A model generated the notes under the pieces. That model was not told the DNA's origin, ran no database searches, and saw only the letters and a list, made by a program, of their open reading frames with translations. From NCBI GenBank assembly GCA_030562195.1, contig CM060200.1:5394001-5458000 (forward strand): a stretch of 64,000 bases of DNA, in the 5' to 3' direction. Both the position numbers and the translations under genes were made by a program. Below are positions 37,667-51,352 of this stretch, piece by piece; position 1 is the stretch's first letter, and the number at the start of each line of letters is the position of its first letter. Source of the DNA: Nipponacmea schrenckii (taxonomy: Eukaryota; Mollusca; Gastropoda; Lottiidae).

Positions 37667-39566
37667 GTTTGTAGCCTCTGACAGACTCGATCATCAAGTA
37701 TTGTCCAAAAAAAACGTAACGCGACTATTTGGTTTTTAAAAAATGACTTGATATTAGAGAATTTGGATGAGCTTAAATTGATTTTCATATCACGAGAAAT
37801 CAAATCAAGGGAGAGAACTCTTCATCAACGACTGTACCACAATAATTATATCAATTTATCTTTAACTTTTTTGTTCACGTTGTTCCTGTACAAAAGAATA
37901 TTACCGCTATATTTTTTGTTGTATTAAACGTATCCATTTCACTGGATGCCCGATAAAATGTGTATGCGCACATCAAAAAATATCATTCAAGGCCAGATCG
38001 AAATTACTATAAGTTTCTTTGACTTTTCCAAAACAGTAACGACTGTCATTATTGCAGATTCTTCCAATTTGGTGCTGCCGTTCATGACGAGGATGGTCGC
38101 CCGGGATAGGTAGGCTACATGAGCAAGAGAGTGACAAGAGTAAGGCGGTGTCGGAATGCTGATAACTTACTGATTGTCAATGGGTTGCTGAGCCGATTTT
38201 GGATAAAACTGTAGACACATTTTGAAACTGGCGATAAAGGCCTCAACTTTATACCTACGATAGTACCTTCATATATTGTCCAAGTTTTTGATTCGATTTT
38301 GAAATTTCAACGGTTACTAAAATTGGCATTTTTCTACAGAAATCCCTCGGTAGAGGTACCCGGCAGGAATTTATCGACAAATCTGATGGACTCCATCCGA
38401 TGAACTAATACATATTGTTATTTTAGAACTTTGTGAGCTTTGAAACCCCACTTTTACCGATAGTTAAAGTAAAAAAAGAGATAAACAACTTGATGCGAAT
38501 CGAAAGGACCATTTTGAATAAGTTAAAAAACGACAAAAAGAGATAAAGGAAGTTTGCGTGTTATTCTAAACCGCGAAGATTATATTAAAGGTATATTAGG
38601 TCTTAGAAGGAGCATAAAATTTAAATTTCACCCCGACGTTAAATCCAAAAAAAAAAAACAAGTAGTTAATTATAAAACGCTTAATACATTCATTTGATAT
38701 CAAAGTTAATTTTAAACCAACAGATATCAACTTTTATTGAAAAGCTCGCTTCCTCTATAACAAACATTTTCCACAAAAATTAAGTCCCCAATTTTGCGTT
38801 TTCTTCAGAATCTGTAATAGTAACATTGATTTTGATAATGCCTGTGAAATAGTTTTCAAATATTGCGAGAGTGGGGATATCTTCGCAGCTATAAAAACAA
38901 AGTCAGGAATTGTACAAAAGAAATCTAATCACGTTCCTGATTTAATCAATCTTTCGGATACTGACGGTACAGTGCTACGAGGTAGAACCTGCAAGCATAT
39001 TTTAACAACATGTAGGTTCTTCAATAAGATCAATTGCAAACAATTTTCGATAAACAGCCAACTTCATGACTTTCAGAAGAACTATTGAAGCCTTTTGTTG
39101 AATAGTAACTTGTTACCTTTCAACCACCCTAATCTCTAAGAGGTACACTGGTTAATATTTCGTAAACAGAAAGGAGCAGTGGGATATTTAATTTATATTT
39201 ATTGACCACAGCACATGTCAGAGTCTGTTAAATTCCTGTGCAGTTTTTTCACAAGTGACGATTCTATTGATAAGTATCACTACAATAATTCATATCCAGC
39301 ACTTATTATAACATTGGAAATATTTTGTTACAGAATCATGGTATATAAGGAGCTATATCGATTTATAAGGACATTTATTTCAGAAATCGTTCACAACAGG
39401 TGCCATTTTAGTTATTTTAGTCACAGTTTATATGTCTTTGTGATAGGGTGTCTTTAAAACATGTAATCGTACTTATACATACAATTTTCACACAGTCAAT
39501 ACCTATTGCTCTGTGATAGGCCAGTGCTTCATCGAGACTTGTAACAAATAAAGTCTCGAACTAAAC
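37667..39566. other. PPWD1 upstream region; no recognised gene
   Basis: The PPWD1 promoter should lie in the first few hundred bases, but I see no strong element such as a clear TATA box or CRE. The rest is AT-rich and shows no exon I can support. Confidence 0.4.
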
Positions 39567-40229
39567 TTATTTGTGCACAGATCTCTCGTTTCGCATGCTT
39601 CTGTTTTTATGCTTCTTGATTAAATCTAAAATTGTATGTTGATCCACTTTTTTCAAATTTGAGACTTTAGTTGCCCAATTGTTTTTGGAAGGTGTTGTTC
39701 CAATGCGTTCTGTTTGGCTTCTATGCAATTCTTTAGAAATACATGGCATGTTAGTAGAAGATCTATTTGGGGTTAAATTTTGTACATAGGATATGCGATA
39801 ATGTCCTTCAGTCATTCCTGTCAAAATCATAGGATTTATCAATGGACATTATTGGAAACAGAGAGTTTGAATCGTTTGCACTTGGTTTTCTAGAATAGCA
39901 AACAAAGACGGCTTCTGGTAATGGTAGTCGCAGATTTTCAACAACAAAGTCTTTCTTACGACCTGTATGTACATCAAACTTGTATTGTTTCATAAATGTT
40001 TGTCTCTGAAACTCAATACGGGACATTCGAATCTTTTTATTATTTGAAATTTCACGGATTTGTTTTTCCAAAGATTTCTTTAATTTGTTCTGTTCTCTAT
40101 AGAGTTCTTTAGATCTCAGTAATTCGTACAATTCAACATCATTTACATACTTTTCTTTCTTTCCCATTTTTGCTGGTGTTAATATCGTGAACAGTTTTCT
40201 GTTGCTTCCATACATATTTGACCAATTAC
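39567..40229 (-). CDS. 3' exon(s) of an unknown Lys/Arg-rich coiled-coil protein
   Basis: An acceptor (ccatattttatatag) at 40230 opens a frame encoding a basic helical protein (MGKKEKYVNDVELYELLRSK; LKKSLEKQIREI), which stops at 39808. A second frame, one base offset, takes over at about 39850 (MTEGHYRISYVQNL) and runs to a stop at 39567. Both halves look coding. They are reconciled either by a one-base indel or by a 64-bp intron from a gtgcaa donor to ttttgacag. Upstream exons were not found and the family is not recognised. It could be a rapidly evolving gene or a decaying one. Confidence 0.45.
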
Positions 40230-41109
40230 CTATATAAAATATGGTTAGTTTTATGTAATTAAAATGCATAATTACTTCATATCGTTGATTTATTTTGTTA
40301 TTAATTATTGGAAGGTGGTCCACGTTTATATTATAAAGGAATATTGTGTCTTAAAATGAACATAAAATTAAAAAAATTCAAACTTTGCCAACTAGAGCAA
40401 AATCCAAAAAAGTTAGTAATTAATTGATTAAGCGTGTTTCAATAATTACCTAATTTTCCAGATTTTACAAAAATATAACAAAATCTCAATAACAAAAAAA
40501 CCTTACTAGTCAGATGAATTAATCACAATAAATTATATCTCTCCACTTTTAATACCAACTTTGAGCTCAACACAATTCAAAACTATACTCTACATTGAGG
40601 CCAATTTGATATTGTTTAGAACTTCCTTTGTAAACACAGCTCATTTCATTAATCATATGTCATCACCCATATATCATCATATATTATTTATATTGTTGTC
40701 ACTGAAAACATAAGATAACTAGAAAAGTTTACTGATGAGGTTGTTATTAATTAAACATTGATGTAAGGTAACACCAAACATTACACTTTCCATAGCAACA
40801 CAAAATAACAAAATAGTTTAAAGAGGAAGTCAGAATTACAGGGCTGCTCCAGTGATTGAGACTATTGAAATCTTGAACTTGAAGTTCGGCGTATCAATCT
40901 AGCCCTGGAAAAAGATTATACCGTTGGATTACGAACCAAGTTTCCCCTTATCAGCGATGTAGATTTTGGAAATAGCATCTAGTCGTTCGAATTGGACAAG
41001 AAACTGCAGCTCATTTCAATCACTGCACACTGGAAACTACATGGAGTTGTCCTTCTTCATTAGTACAATCACGCAATTTATAAGTTGGGAGAAAGCCTAA
41101 CACCTCAAG

Positions 41110-41460
41110 GAATGGACCTGAAATGTTGCAGAGATTTACTTTAGATAGTTGGCTACCTGCATTCCAAATGGCAACTTTACATCTCCAGTAATTTTCCCGT
41201 GACAGCAGTTCTAAGCCGACCCCCCACCCCTGAAAAAGTTTTACCCAAATTTTATGAGTTAAAAATCGCTGATATTTTAGTTTTAGGGGAAAAAACCGGA
41301 CACCAAAAGCGCTGTAACTGCCAGAGTTTTACAGGGTATGGCCCTGAAATTTTGCAGAGATTAACTTCAGATAGTTGGCTACCTGCATTCCAAATCGCAA
41401 CTTTTCATCTCCAGTAGTTTTCCTATGACAGCAGTTCTAAGCTTTGGTCTGCACCGTAGA
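41110..41460 (+). repeat. Direct duplication of about 110 bp, offset 225 bp
   Basis: The block beginning cctgaaatgttgcagagatt and continuing tagttggctacctgcattcc to gacagcagttctaagc occurs at about 41118 and again, slightly diverged, at about 41343. The second copy precedes the minisatellite. A 72-codon open frame spans part of it but has no domain. Confidence 0.8.
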
Positions 41461-41519
41461 ATGTGCAACCAGCCACTATAGGACGTATAGTCTGGTGGCC
41501 GACCCCCAACCCCCGAACA

Positions 41520-43060
41520 AAAAGTATCAGAAGTGATATGGCTATTACATAAGTATCAGTAGTGATGTGTGTTATTAGTCAAGTATCAGGATTAAAATTA
41601 AAATGTGTGTTATTAGTCAACTATCAGTAGTGATGTGTTATTAATAATCAATAGTGAAGTGTTATTAGTTAAGTATCAGTAGTGATGTGTGTTATTAGTT
41701 AAGTATCAGTAGTGATGTGTGTTATTAGTTAAGTATCAGTAGTGATGTGTGTTATTAGTTAAGTATCAGTAGTGATGTGTGTTATTAGTCAAGTATCAGT
41801 AGTGATGTGTGTTATTAGTCAACTATCAGTAGTGATGTGTTATTAAGAATCAATAGTGAAGTGTTATTAGTTAAGTATCAGTAGTGATGTGTGTTATTAG
41901 TTAAGTATCAGTAGTGATGTGTGTTATTAGTTAAGTATCAGTAGTGATGTGTGTTATTAGTTAAGTATCAGTAGTGATGTGTGTTATTAGTCAAGTATCA
42001 GTAGTTATGTGTGTTATTAGTTAAGTATCAGTAGTGATGTGTGTTATTAGTTAAGTATCAGTAGTGATGTGTGTTATTAGTTAAGTATCAGTAGTGATGT
42101 GTGTTATTAGTCAAGTATCAGTAGTGATGTGTGTTATTAGTCAAGTATCAGAAGTTATGTTGTGTTATTAGTCAAGTATCAGTAGTGATGTGTGTTATTA
42201 GTTTAGTATCAGTAGTGATGTGTGTTATTAGTCAAATATCAGTAGTGATGTGTGTTATTAGTCAAGTATCATTAGTGATGTGTGTTATTATTCAACTATC
42301 AGAATTGATGTTTGTTATTAGTCAAGTATCAGTAGTGATGTGTGTTATTAATTAAGTATCAGTAGTGATGTGTGTTATTAGTTAAGTATCAGTAGTGATG
42401 TGTGTTATTAGTTTAGTATCAGTAGTGATGTGTGTTATTAGTTAAGTATCAGTAGTGATGTGTGTTATTAGTTAAGTATCAGTAGTGATGTGTGTTATTA
42501 GTCAACTATCAGTAGTGATGTGTTATAAATTAAGTATCAGTAGTGATGTATGTTATTAGTTAGGTATCAGTAGTGATGTGTGTTATTAGTTTAGTATCAG
42601 TAGTGATGTGTGTTATTAGTTAAGTATCAGTAGTGATGTGTGTTATTAGTTAAGTATCAGTAGTGATGTGTGTTATTAGTTAAGTATCAGTAGTGATGTG
42701 TGTTATTAGTCAACTATCATTAGTGATGTGTGTTATTAGTTAAGTATCAGTAGTGATGTGTGTTATTAGTTAAGTATCAGTAGTGATGTGTGTTATTAGT
42801 TAAGTATCAGTAGTGATGTGTGTTATTAGTCTAATGTATCAGTAGTGATGTGTGGTGTTAGTTAAGTATTAGTAGTGATGTGTGGTATTAGTTAAGTATC
42901 AGTAGTGATGTGTGTTATTAGTCAACTATCAGAATTGATGTTTGTTATTAGTCAAGTATCAGTAGTGATGTATGTTATTAGTTAAGTATCATTAGTAATC
43001 TGTGGTATTAGTTAAGTATAAGTAGTGATGCTTGTCATAAATCAATTCATTATAGTGTTG
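41520..43060 (+). repeat. 30-bp minisatellite, roughly 50 copies
   Basis: The unit is 30 bp: agttaagtatcagtagtgat then gtgtgttatt. It is repeated head to tail for about 1.5 kb. Variant units (gtcaactatcag, a short gtgttattaa form, gaattgatgtttg) recur as blocks: the pair 'gtcaactatc...caatagtgaagtg' appears at about 41616 and again at about 41818, showing higher-order duplication of near 200 bp. Because 30 is a multiple of three, chance open frames of repeated decapeptides occur (for example 42131-42355) and are not genes. Confidence 0.97.
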
Positions 43061-43237
43061 TATGTAATAAATCAAGTCTGTACAGTAGAATGTCTAACAA
43101 ATCAAGTGAAATGTGTTTTAAATCAAGAATTACCAGGGACCTTATTCTTGATTTCAGTGTTCTATTTATCTAATTGACCAATGTATAAACAAATTAGAAA
43201 AAAATGAATAACACCAATTGAAGAGTTGCTCTTTATT

Positions 43238-46200
43238 TTAACTTTTTTTTACAATATTTGTTACAGCATAATTATATAGCTCTTTATTTACATTTTTTAA
43301 TTTTGAAACTTTACTTTTTAATTTGTTCAGTTCTTCGTGAGCTGCTATGACATCAATATCAGACTGAAATAGATAAAAATAAAGATGATGATTTGCATCT
43401 CATTTGACTTATATAATTATCTTGTATTAAACCAAACAAACCAGAATTGTGCATAAATTGAAGCAAACGAGGAGAAAACCACAAATATCAATACAATCTT
43501 AAAGCAGAAAAATAAGATATGTACATGTACTTGTTTCTTTGTGTAGTAAAATATCCTGGAATCAATCTGAAACTATGTGGGTATCTTAAAATATATCTTA
43601 CCTGATTTACAACTGAAACATTTGACTGAATCAAATTATTTATGTCAGTGTTGCATCTTCTCTCTAATTTCTGAAATACAAGCAAACATTGAAAGAGTGT
43701 TATCCTCATATTAATTTCAATGAAAATATTATATTTGAAAAAAGCAAGTATTGTATAATATCTGAGATTATCTTTTGATGTAAATGTCCTCCTTGTGTTT
43801 TTGGAAACAAATATGAAGGTAAATTTTTCAGTAGAAGCCAAAATTCTGGGTATAATATATTGAGATAACACTTTCTTGGTATAGCACAGATTCTAGTGCT
43901 GAAAATTAGCTGAGAATCGTGTTCTCCCAATAACGAAAATATAGTTGCAACACCACTTTCTAAAAGATATTAAATCAGCTTGGGTATAATATAGTTGTCG
44001 AAAAATTAAAAACCAAAATCTTATTAAAACTTACCCTTTTGCATCCTTTTATTTTCATGTGTATTAAGTCTGTTGGTGTTGAGCTATCTGCCTCAAGCTG
44101 TGGCTGTGTAGAATGTAAATGGCGTTTGAAATGTTGCACCACTAGAAAAGGTTTACTATCAGGGTTCAGTATATTACAAGGAGTTGATGTGATGAAAGCA
44201 TTTGTGATAGAGCCTACAATATACATAATTCATAATACACCTTGCCTACAAATCAACAGGGTAATGAAAAAAATAACTAAAGGATATCATTTGAAGTTAT
44301 CATATAGTTAAAATAATCATTAAAATGTGTCTATTTTCCAAAAATATCACATTTTACAACTTTATGTATATCATGAGCTATTCGACTATTGAAGCACTTT
44401 TAGGCCCCTTAAAATTTTAATTTTTTAAAAAACCCTTGCCTCAGCCCATAAAATGTTAAAGAATAATAATAAAATCTGTAATAACAAAGGTTATAAAATT
44501 AAATGTTTCTTAACAAAATTGTCCTTACCTTTATGATCTAATGTTCTAATACATTGACCACTGTATACATCCCATAATTTCACTGTACAATCAGCTGAAC
44601 CTGATGCCAAAATACTTCCATCCATACTCATGCTTAAACAATTGATCTTGGAACTGAAAATTTAAAAATACACCTCAACATTCTGACAATTAAATCTAAA
44701 GAACTGGAATCATTTGAGAGAAAGCTTGTACCTAATGATTCTCACATAGAGTTCAAAAAGACCTAATGCTGTTAAGGGCAAATGTATTTACTGCAGTAGC
44801 ATAGATTAGTCAAAGTTCCTAATACATAATGTATTGTGCTTTTACAACTACAAGTCACTTAAAGTTACAATGTTTTGGCATGAAACTCAATTTTACAATA
44901 TAGAATGCAAGCCAGGGGTTTTCAGTCCTTTTTCTTTTTTACCATTTTAGGAACCTTGAACAATAACATGACTCTCATATCAGAGAACACAGCCTATTTT
45001 AATAGAAATACCAAAAAATTGGTCAAATATTTTATGCTATACTACATTGGGACTAATTACACCTAAAAATTACACTCAGGTTAAAAACTTCTGTTGTTAG
45101 CAGACTGTTGAAACATGTTAATAGTAAAATTATCAGTAATATTATCCCTATAAGTATTCAAGTGGTACATACCTGTGACCTTTGTAAATTAAAATTCCCT
45201 CATCATCAGATTTATTGCTTACATGTCTTTCTTTTTGAAACTTCTGAAATTGGTATTCAAACAAATAAGTTTCTCAGTTGACACAAAAGGACAGGATAAA
45301 AATAGGTCGCTGGAATAAGTATTTTTATTGCAAATTGTGTATTGTATTCCCCACAATAAAACTTAATGCTGATATGTGATATTTTAATAAAGTACTAAAC
45401 TTAATTTAAAATTTACTAATTTAGTTTATACTTACAGCCCCATATAAATTAACACAGTATATGTGACCTGTATTAGAACCTGCAAATATCCTAAATTCAG
45501 CTGAATCCATATAAACTGACATGATAGGATCATCAAATATAAATGTACATAATAATTCTCCAGTAGTCATATCCCATAGCTAGAGAAATATAACATAAAT
45601 AACATTATATGTTCATACATATTTTTTTAATTATAAAACTAGTACATGTCATAGTTCTATATTTAATCAAGAGAAAATAATATTCCCAGTTATCTATAGC
45701 CAAAGCCAAACACAGTACAGCATTGATCAACTATTATTTAAAACTTTATTTTCATACTTGGCCAATACCCATTAACCATAAACTGTCAGGACATTTTGGA
45801 ATAATGGAAGGATGCAATGTCCAAAGTGGTAGGAAGGCACCATTGCCAAATTTCAACCTTCTATATTAAATAGTCTAGTAGATATGCTATTTTAAGGGAA
45901 TAATTGACGTTTTTTTCGTTCATCTTTCATACCCTATTTCTCAAAGTTGACATGTCATAAAGAAATAAATCTAATATTTTTGGATAGCTGAAAGTCCCTT
46001 CTTTCCATTGATATTTAAATATTTCAGATAGGTGGAAAAGAAGTGGTTGAAATCGTCTATATTTTGTATATAGGTTTAGGGTTGTCAACCCCCTTAACTA
46101 AAATAACAGGTCCTACAGTATGATATTATATTCATAATCATCACATACCTTACATGTTTGATCTAATGAAGAGGAGAGAACTCTAGCTCTTACACCCCCA

Positions 46201-47543
46201 CTACCAACGTAGACATCTTTAACTGGCAAGGAATGACCTGACCATACATATTTAGGTTCAGGTTTTGAGAGGGGAAAATCAGTGGATGAGATTGTTCTGT
46301 AAATAAATAATTCATGTTATATAACAGTGTCTTTTTAACTTTTGTGTTACACAATAATATAGCAAGGGTAAACTCACAGTATTCTTTTCCCCAATTCCTT
46401 CAGTTGACACAATTTATTAGATGTTTTTCTGCACATCTAAATATTAAAAGCTTTAAAATTCTTCAATATTATAACTGAATAAATTCATTGACCATGGATT
46501 TTTTTTTTAAACAAAAAATAATAACAAAAGAATTTTTTACCTCGGAAGGCACCAAGCTATAACTAAATTATCATCTCCGGCAGTGATGAAATGGCTACCA
46601 TCATCAGTAAATCTAATACAAGTTACATCTAAATAATGTCTGCTGATAACTTTTAATAAATTACCACTACTTGTCTATAAATGATAATTTGAAAAAAGAA
46701 TTCTCTCTTGGAAGCAGGATCGATACTAGATAAATTACACCCAGTATACAACAGATGCTTGCACAACTTTGCCCACATAGAAGATTTGTGCTGTTAGGAT
46801 TGTTAAGAAATAAGTCATATACAAATGCATTAGAATAACAATACTGATACAATCTGATAACAATGATATTCTATATATTAGATAGTGACTTAATTTATTT
46901 TTTTAGTGATTCAGCTGGTTGTCCACTAATGATGAGTCTATTATAATAAGATGCAAATAATTATAGTTTAGAGATTATAGTGTTATTCTCACCTGCCAAA
47001 TATAAATTTTTTCAGCTATTCCAACAATACAATAATTACCATCAGGTGAAGGACATAAACAATTTACTTTACCAGGTAATATGATCTTTATCTGGTTCTG
47101 ATCCTGTCAAAATCATAAATATAAACAATCTTTAACATCAAGTTTGGAAAGGTTTCCCCATTGTCATTTTATGTCAGCAGATTAAATTTTTTATTCTAGT
47201 GACAATACGAATTTGAGTGGAATTTTTAAAGAAATGCTATACAGTAATCTGTACATATCAAAATTATCAGACCTAGTTCAATACACTTAAATCTCTCAAG
47301 ACTGAAAAGTGAATTACAGCTTTCAAAACATCTAATTACTAGTCCCCATACCTTTCTCTGTAATTCCCATACATTAACAACTGACTTCTGACCTCCACCA
47401 CCGATTAAATAATCATTTCCTAATAGGCTTAAACTGTGGGCACCAGAACTTCCACCTCTATACTGCATCAAACCTGTTCCTGTTGAGAAATCCCAGACAC
47501 ATGAATTCCACAGTTGTCCTGAATCATCACTGGTAAATAAGAC
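43238..47543 (-). CDS. WDR18: WDR18: WD40 protein of the Rix1/PELP1 ribosome-biogenesis complex
   Basis: WDR18 acts with PELP1-TEX10-SENP3-LAS1L in late 60S ribosome assembly in the nucleolus. Ten exons join in phase to 432 residues (human 432 in all): 47352-47543, 46993-47103, 46541-46674, 46149-46296, 45436-45579, 45173-45243, 44529-44653, 44035-44213, 43602-43670 and 43238-43363. Family wording is clear: [53 protein letters not shown] and [12 protein letters not shown]. The C-terminus is a coiled coil ([20 protein letters not shown]), as expected for the family. The first exon here starts in phase 0 at [12 protein letters not shown] without a Met, so a short 5' coding exon of perhaps 5-10 residues remains unplaced upstream. 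Confidence 0.95.
43868..43978. mobile_element. Rearranged SINE fragment related to that at 34.9 kb
   Basis: The right part (cccaataacgaaaat, caacaccactttctaaa) matches the SINE body at 34.95 kb in the same orientation. The left part (ttggtatagcacagattcta, gtgctgaaaatt) matches the same element inverted. It lies in a WDR18 intron between exons ending 43670 and 44035. The tRNA head is missing. Confidence 0.6.
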
Positions 47544-50500
47544 CTGAAAAATGTCATTCCTTAATAGATCTAAATCAATATTACTATATTACCCTCCAAC
47601 CATCCGTAGACTACTATATTAATAAAAGGGCCTACTTTTCTTTATTTATATGTACATTTAAATTGGAAACCTAGAGACTTATCTGATCTTATGGTTGAGA
47701 AAATTTCCAGTTTGTTTCAAAAATCCCTTAAAATCTCATAACCAATCAGCTAATGACACTAAAAATGACATTATTGCTAGGAGATGCAAAAGGAATAGTG
47801 TCCTCTTCACAATTTGCATAAAATGTATGAAATTGTCTGTTGTCACTAATTCATAAAAATAACAAAAATCATAATTTTCCAAACCAATTGTATAAATTTG
47901 AGTTTAAAGTGATAATAGGTCTTAGTATGAAAATAAAATTTGAACATTTTAAACTTGGCCATTAAGAGGCAATATTCATCAGAAAATATATCTGCTGCCA
48001 TTAATAACATAAAAAAATAAATATCCTAAAAAACAAGTAGGCCTAATTATCCATAAAGATGCATTTGATTATTGAAAAAAGTTAAATAAATTTATCAAAC
48101 GTTTTTCAAAAATGACTAGGTTTTGTGAGTTTTCCAGATTTTAAGGAATTCTCTTAGTTATGACAACAGGTAAGTTTATTGATAAATATATACTCATATT
48201 GACCATTGGGCAGAACTAAAATTTTAAGTCCATTTTAAAACTTGGGGTAAGTGTAGTAACTAGCAGATTGGTGCTTGAAAATCTTTTTATTTAGACAGTA
48301 AAAAAAGTATTTTTCAGTTGGAGGGAAGAATTAGTCCAAAATTAAGGTCCTTCTGTTTAAAGAAGAAAAGGGAAATTTTGGAAGCTTTCAGATATCTTAC
48401 TTGTCGTTTTTAAGTTATGACTCATGCGAAAGAAAGAAAGGCAATATTTAATGAAAAAATGTTTTTACATTTTCTGGGGTCTGTTTGGAAAAAAAAACTT
48501 AAATTTGGAAAAAGAAAACAAAAATTTTTAAAATTGTGACCTTAAACCTTTCAAATAAAAAATTTGGGAAAAAAAGAATTTTAAAATACTAATCAACAGA
48601 AGAAAATTTACTTTTTAATGACAAGGCTGCCTGATAAAATTTTAAAAATTAATTTAAAGGGAAGTAGACCAACGAAAATTTTTTTTAAGACACAAACCTT
48701 TGCACTGAACGTTAAAGATAGTTTTTTCTACTTTTTGCAAGTCATAGATGTAATGTTTACAAAAACGAACCCAAAACCTGCCTATCAAACTAAAAAACAA
48801 TACATAATTTATTTCAGGGGAAAAAACTGTGAACGACATTTTTTTATTTAAGACTACAATACTTATACTAACGTTTAGATTGTTTATCTAAATACCTTTG
48901 TACAGGGAATGCTTGGATATATCACAGGAATAGAAGGACCATCAATAGACTAATTCACATATTTTTTAAATACTATGTGAATGAGATCGTATATCACTCT
49001 AATTGTATATCGTGAATTGCTTGGATATATATAAGAAAAAATTTTATGTAAAATATTTCTAACATAAACAATTTTTTGTACTGCCCTTAGAATTGTAAGT
49101 TAACTTCTTCTTAAATGGATTGTGATTTGGTAATCCTTTCCCTCCTCTATATACAAAACACCACATATTTCTAAATTTTATTGTGAATGGGTTATTCATG
49201 TAGATTTATCTGTGAAAAACAAACTAATAAGAATAAATAAATTACAGCACTAGAAAATTATTGCATTTTAAGCTTGTATTATATCACTTGCAATATTTAA
49301 ACAAACTAGCTAGGAATGAGAATCCAGATTTTACCTCAATATGTCCATTTATAAACAGGAAGCCGAATAACTATTTGTTTTCGTTGGGGTATTAAAATAA
49401 ATGAAGATACTGATTGTCTTACAGAAAATCTTATTCAAAATTCTAGATTCCTTCTATATATAGAACCTGTTAACAGTTATTCATAGTGCACAAATATAAA
49501 TCTTGACATTTTCTCAGTTAGCCCCATTAGCTGATAATCAGAAAATCAAATTTTAATCCATCATCAATCCATATTCCTCTATATGAAAACATCCAAACAC
49601 CAATAATATAATGTGCATATTTTGTATGTTGGGTATGAGTTCTTTCTTGTTTACATAACTTCAATTCATGTATCTCACACAAATTTTTACAAAAAATGTT
49701 ATATATATTAGCGGTTACAAATACAAAATGGATATAAAATGGGGATGATGGATATTGTAATTTAGGCCTATAAATGGTGCAAAAGTATAATGCCTATCAA
49801 TATTTTGGATCTTAATGACTGGACATTTTAAAATATGTATAAAGTTGTATCCTTTTACCAGCTGATCTAAGCACTACTAATGTATTCTATAGAATCCTAG
49901 GTCTGGTCACTCAAGGGAGTTAAAACTGTGTTCACTTTCAAGTTGCAATTAACATTCTAATGAGTACTGTTGATTTTTATTTTACAAGGGGAATCATATT
50001 CATCATTTCTTCCTATTAATACTAAAATGACTAGCCCTAAATTAGCAATAAACATGAAAGTATACAAACAAATAAATAAACCATATTAAATAAGAAATAA
50101 CATATTAAAAAGGTGAAAGCACAAATTGAATACACATCACAAAACTAGGAAAAAAGCAATAGCCAGAAAATAATATATTGTTTCAAAGCATAAGAATGTA
50201 TATCTTAAATTAAAGTTTGAACTTAACATAAACAAGACTGTAAAGCTGGACAAAAACAATGAACTTTTGTTCATAAAGCATTGCTAAATGTATTTTGCAT
50301 CAAAATCAAGCTTTGATTGAGTTCCAAACAAATGTTTTGTGTGCATTGAGTAAAAAACACTTTTACAACACATTTTCCATTATCAACTAATCATCACATA
50401 AATTAAAATTGTATTTTAAACTTATAGTTAAATGAAAAGTTATGTAACTAAGAGGCATAAGTAACATATTTTTAACAATGCCTATCTTCTGCTTTTTGTT

Positions 50501-51352
50501 TTATATAGAAAAAAGGCTCTGGCTTCATGTTACATGAAACTTATCAACTCATGCAGGATAACTTTATTTGAGATCAACATTGATTTATCTGGAGATGGTT
50601 TTATATTGAGATTGTAGAGAAAAGATGATGATTTAGAAATGATTAGACCAAACCCAAATGAATGCTGTTAGAAATTAAAAAATTCTTATGATCTATACAT
50701 TTTTCATATTAATAGTTATTCAGAACAAAGGAATGAATATATTATATATCAAAAAGTGTGATAATTAAGTTTTGATTGGCTTCATAGTCAATTAATTGAA
50801 AGACAATTATAATAGTCATAATATGGTTATTGGATATACTGAGCAAATAAAAATGCAATTATTCCAATTTATTAATTAGCCTAGAAAATTGAAACTAAAT
50901 ACTTGGGACTTATCACACTGGACATACCAAGAGGTCATCCTTTTACTACTCAGATAGATGCCCAACCTTTTACTGTACTATAGACAATGTATATTAATAT
51001 ATGTACTATTTCATAGTAAAATATAGTAATTTATCAAACCAGCACAGATCTGTTATAAATAATTATCATTTATATATTTATGGTGGTGGTGAGACAATAT
51101 AATATTCACAACAATATTAGTTTAGGCTGTTTAGTATTAGTCATCACAAATCACGTTATTGAAATGTGTAATGGTCAAGATTCTTCAACTTCAATTATTA
51201 GTGCTATAGCAATCTAACTGCTGCATACCGGACACAAAATGTCATCCATCACACATTCAAATCATATTAACATTCAGTCCAAGATTTTTATATTTTCTCA
51301 TTTCCATCATCTTCTTGTAATAAAAGTAGCACCATTGTATATAAATATCACA
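47544..51352. other. WDR18 5' intron/promoter and RNF11 3' UTR
   Basis: WDR18's missing start exon and promoter must lie at the left of this stretch or beyond it. The right part is the minus-strand downstream region of RNF11 and is probably its long 3' UTR, as is usual for that gene; several TTTATT words (AATAAA on the minus strand) are candidates for its poly(A) signal. I cannot place either boundary, and I see no other gene. Confidence 0.45.

Noticed and set aside
42131..42355. Open frame with a repeated VVMCVISQVS-like decapeptide
   Set aside because: It is an artefact of the 30-bp minisatellite, whose length is a multiple of three.
48360..48420. Candidate WDR18 start exon (ATG AGT CAT ... 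with gtaaga donor, minus strand)
   Set aside because: It ends in phase 1, whereas the next WDR18 exon needs phase 0.
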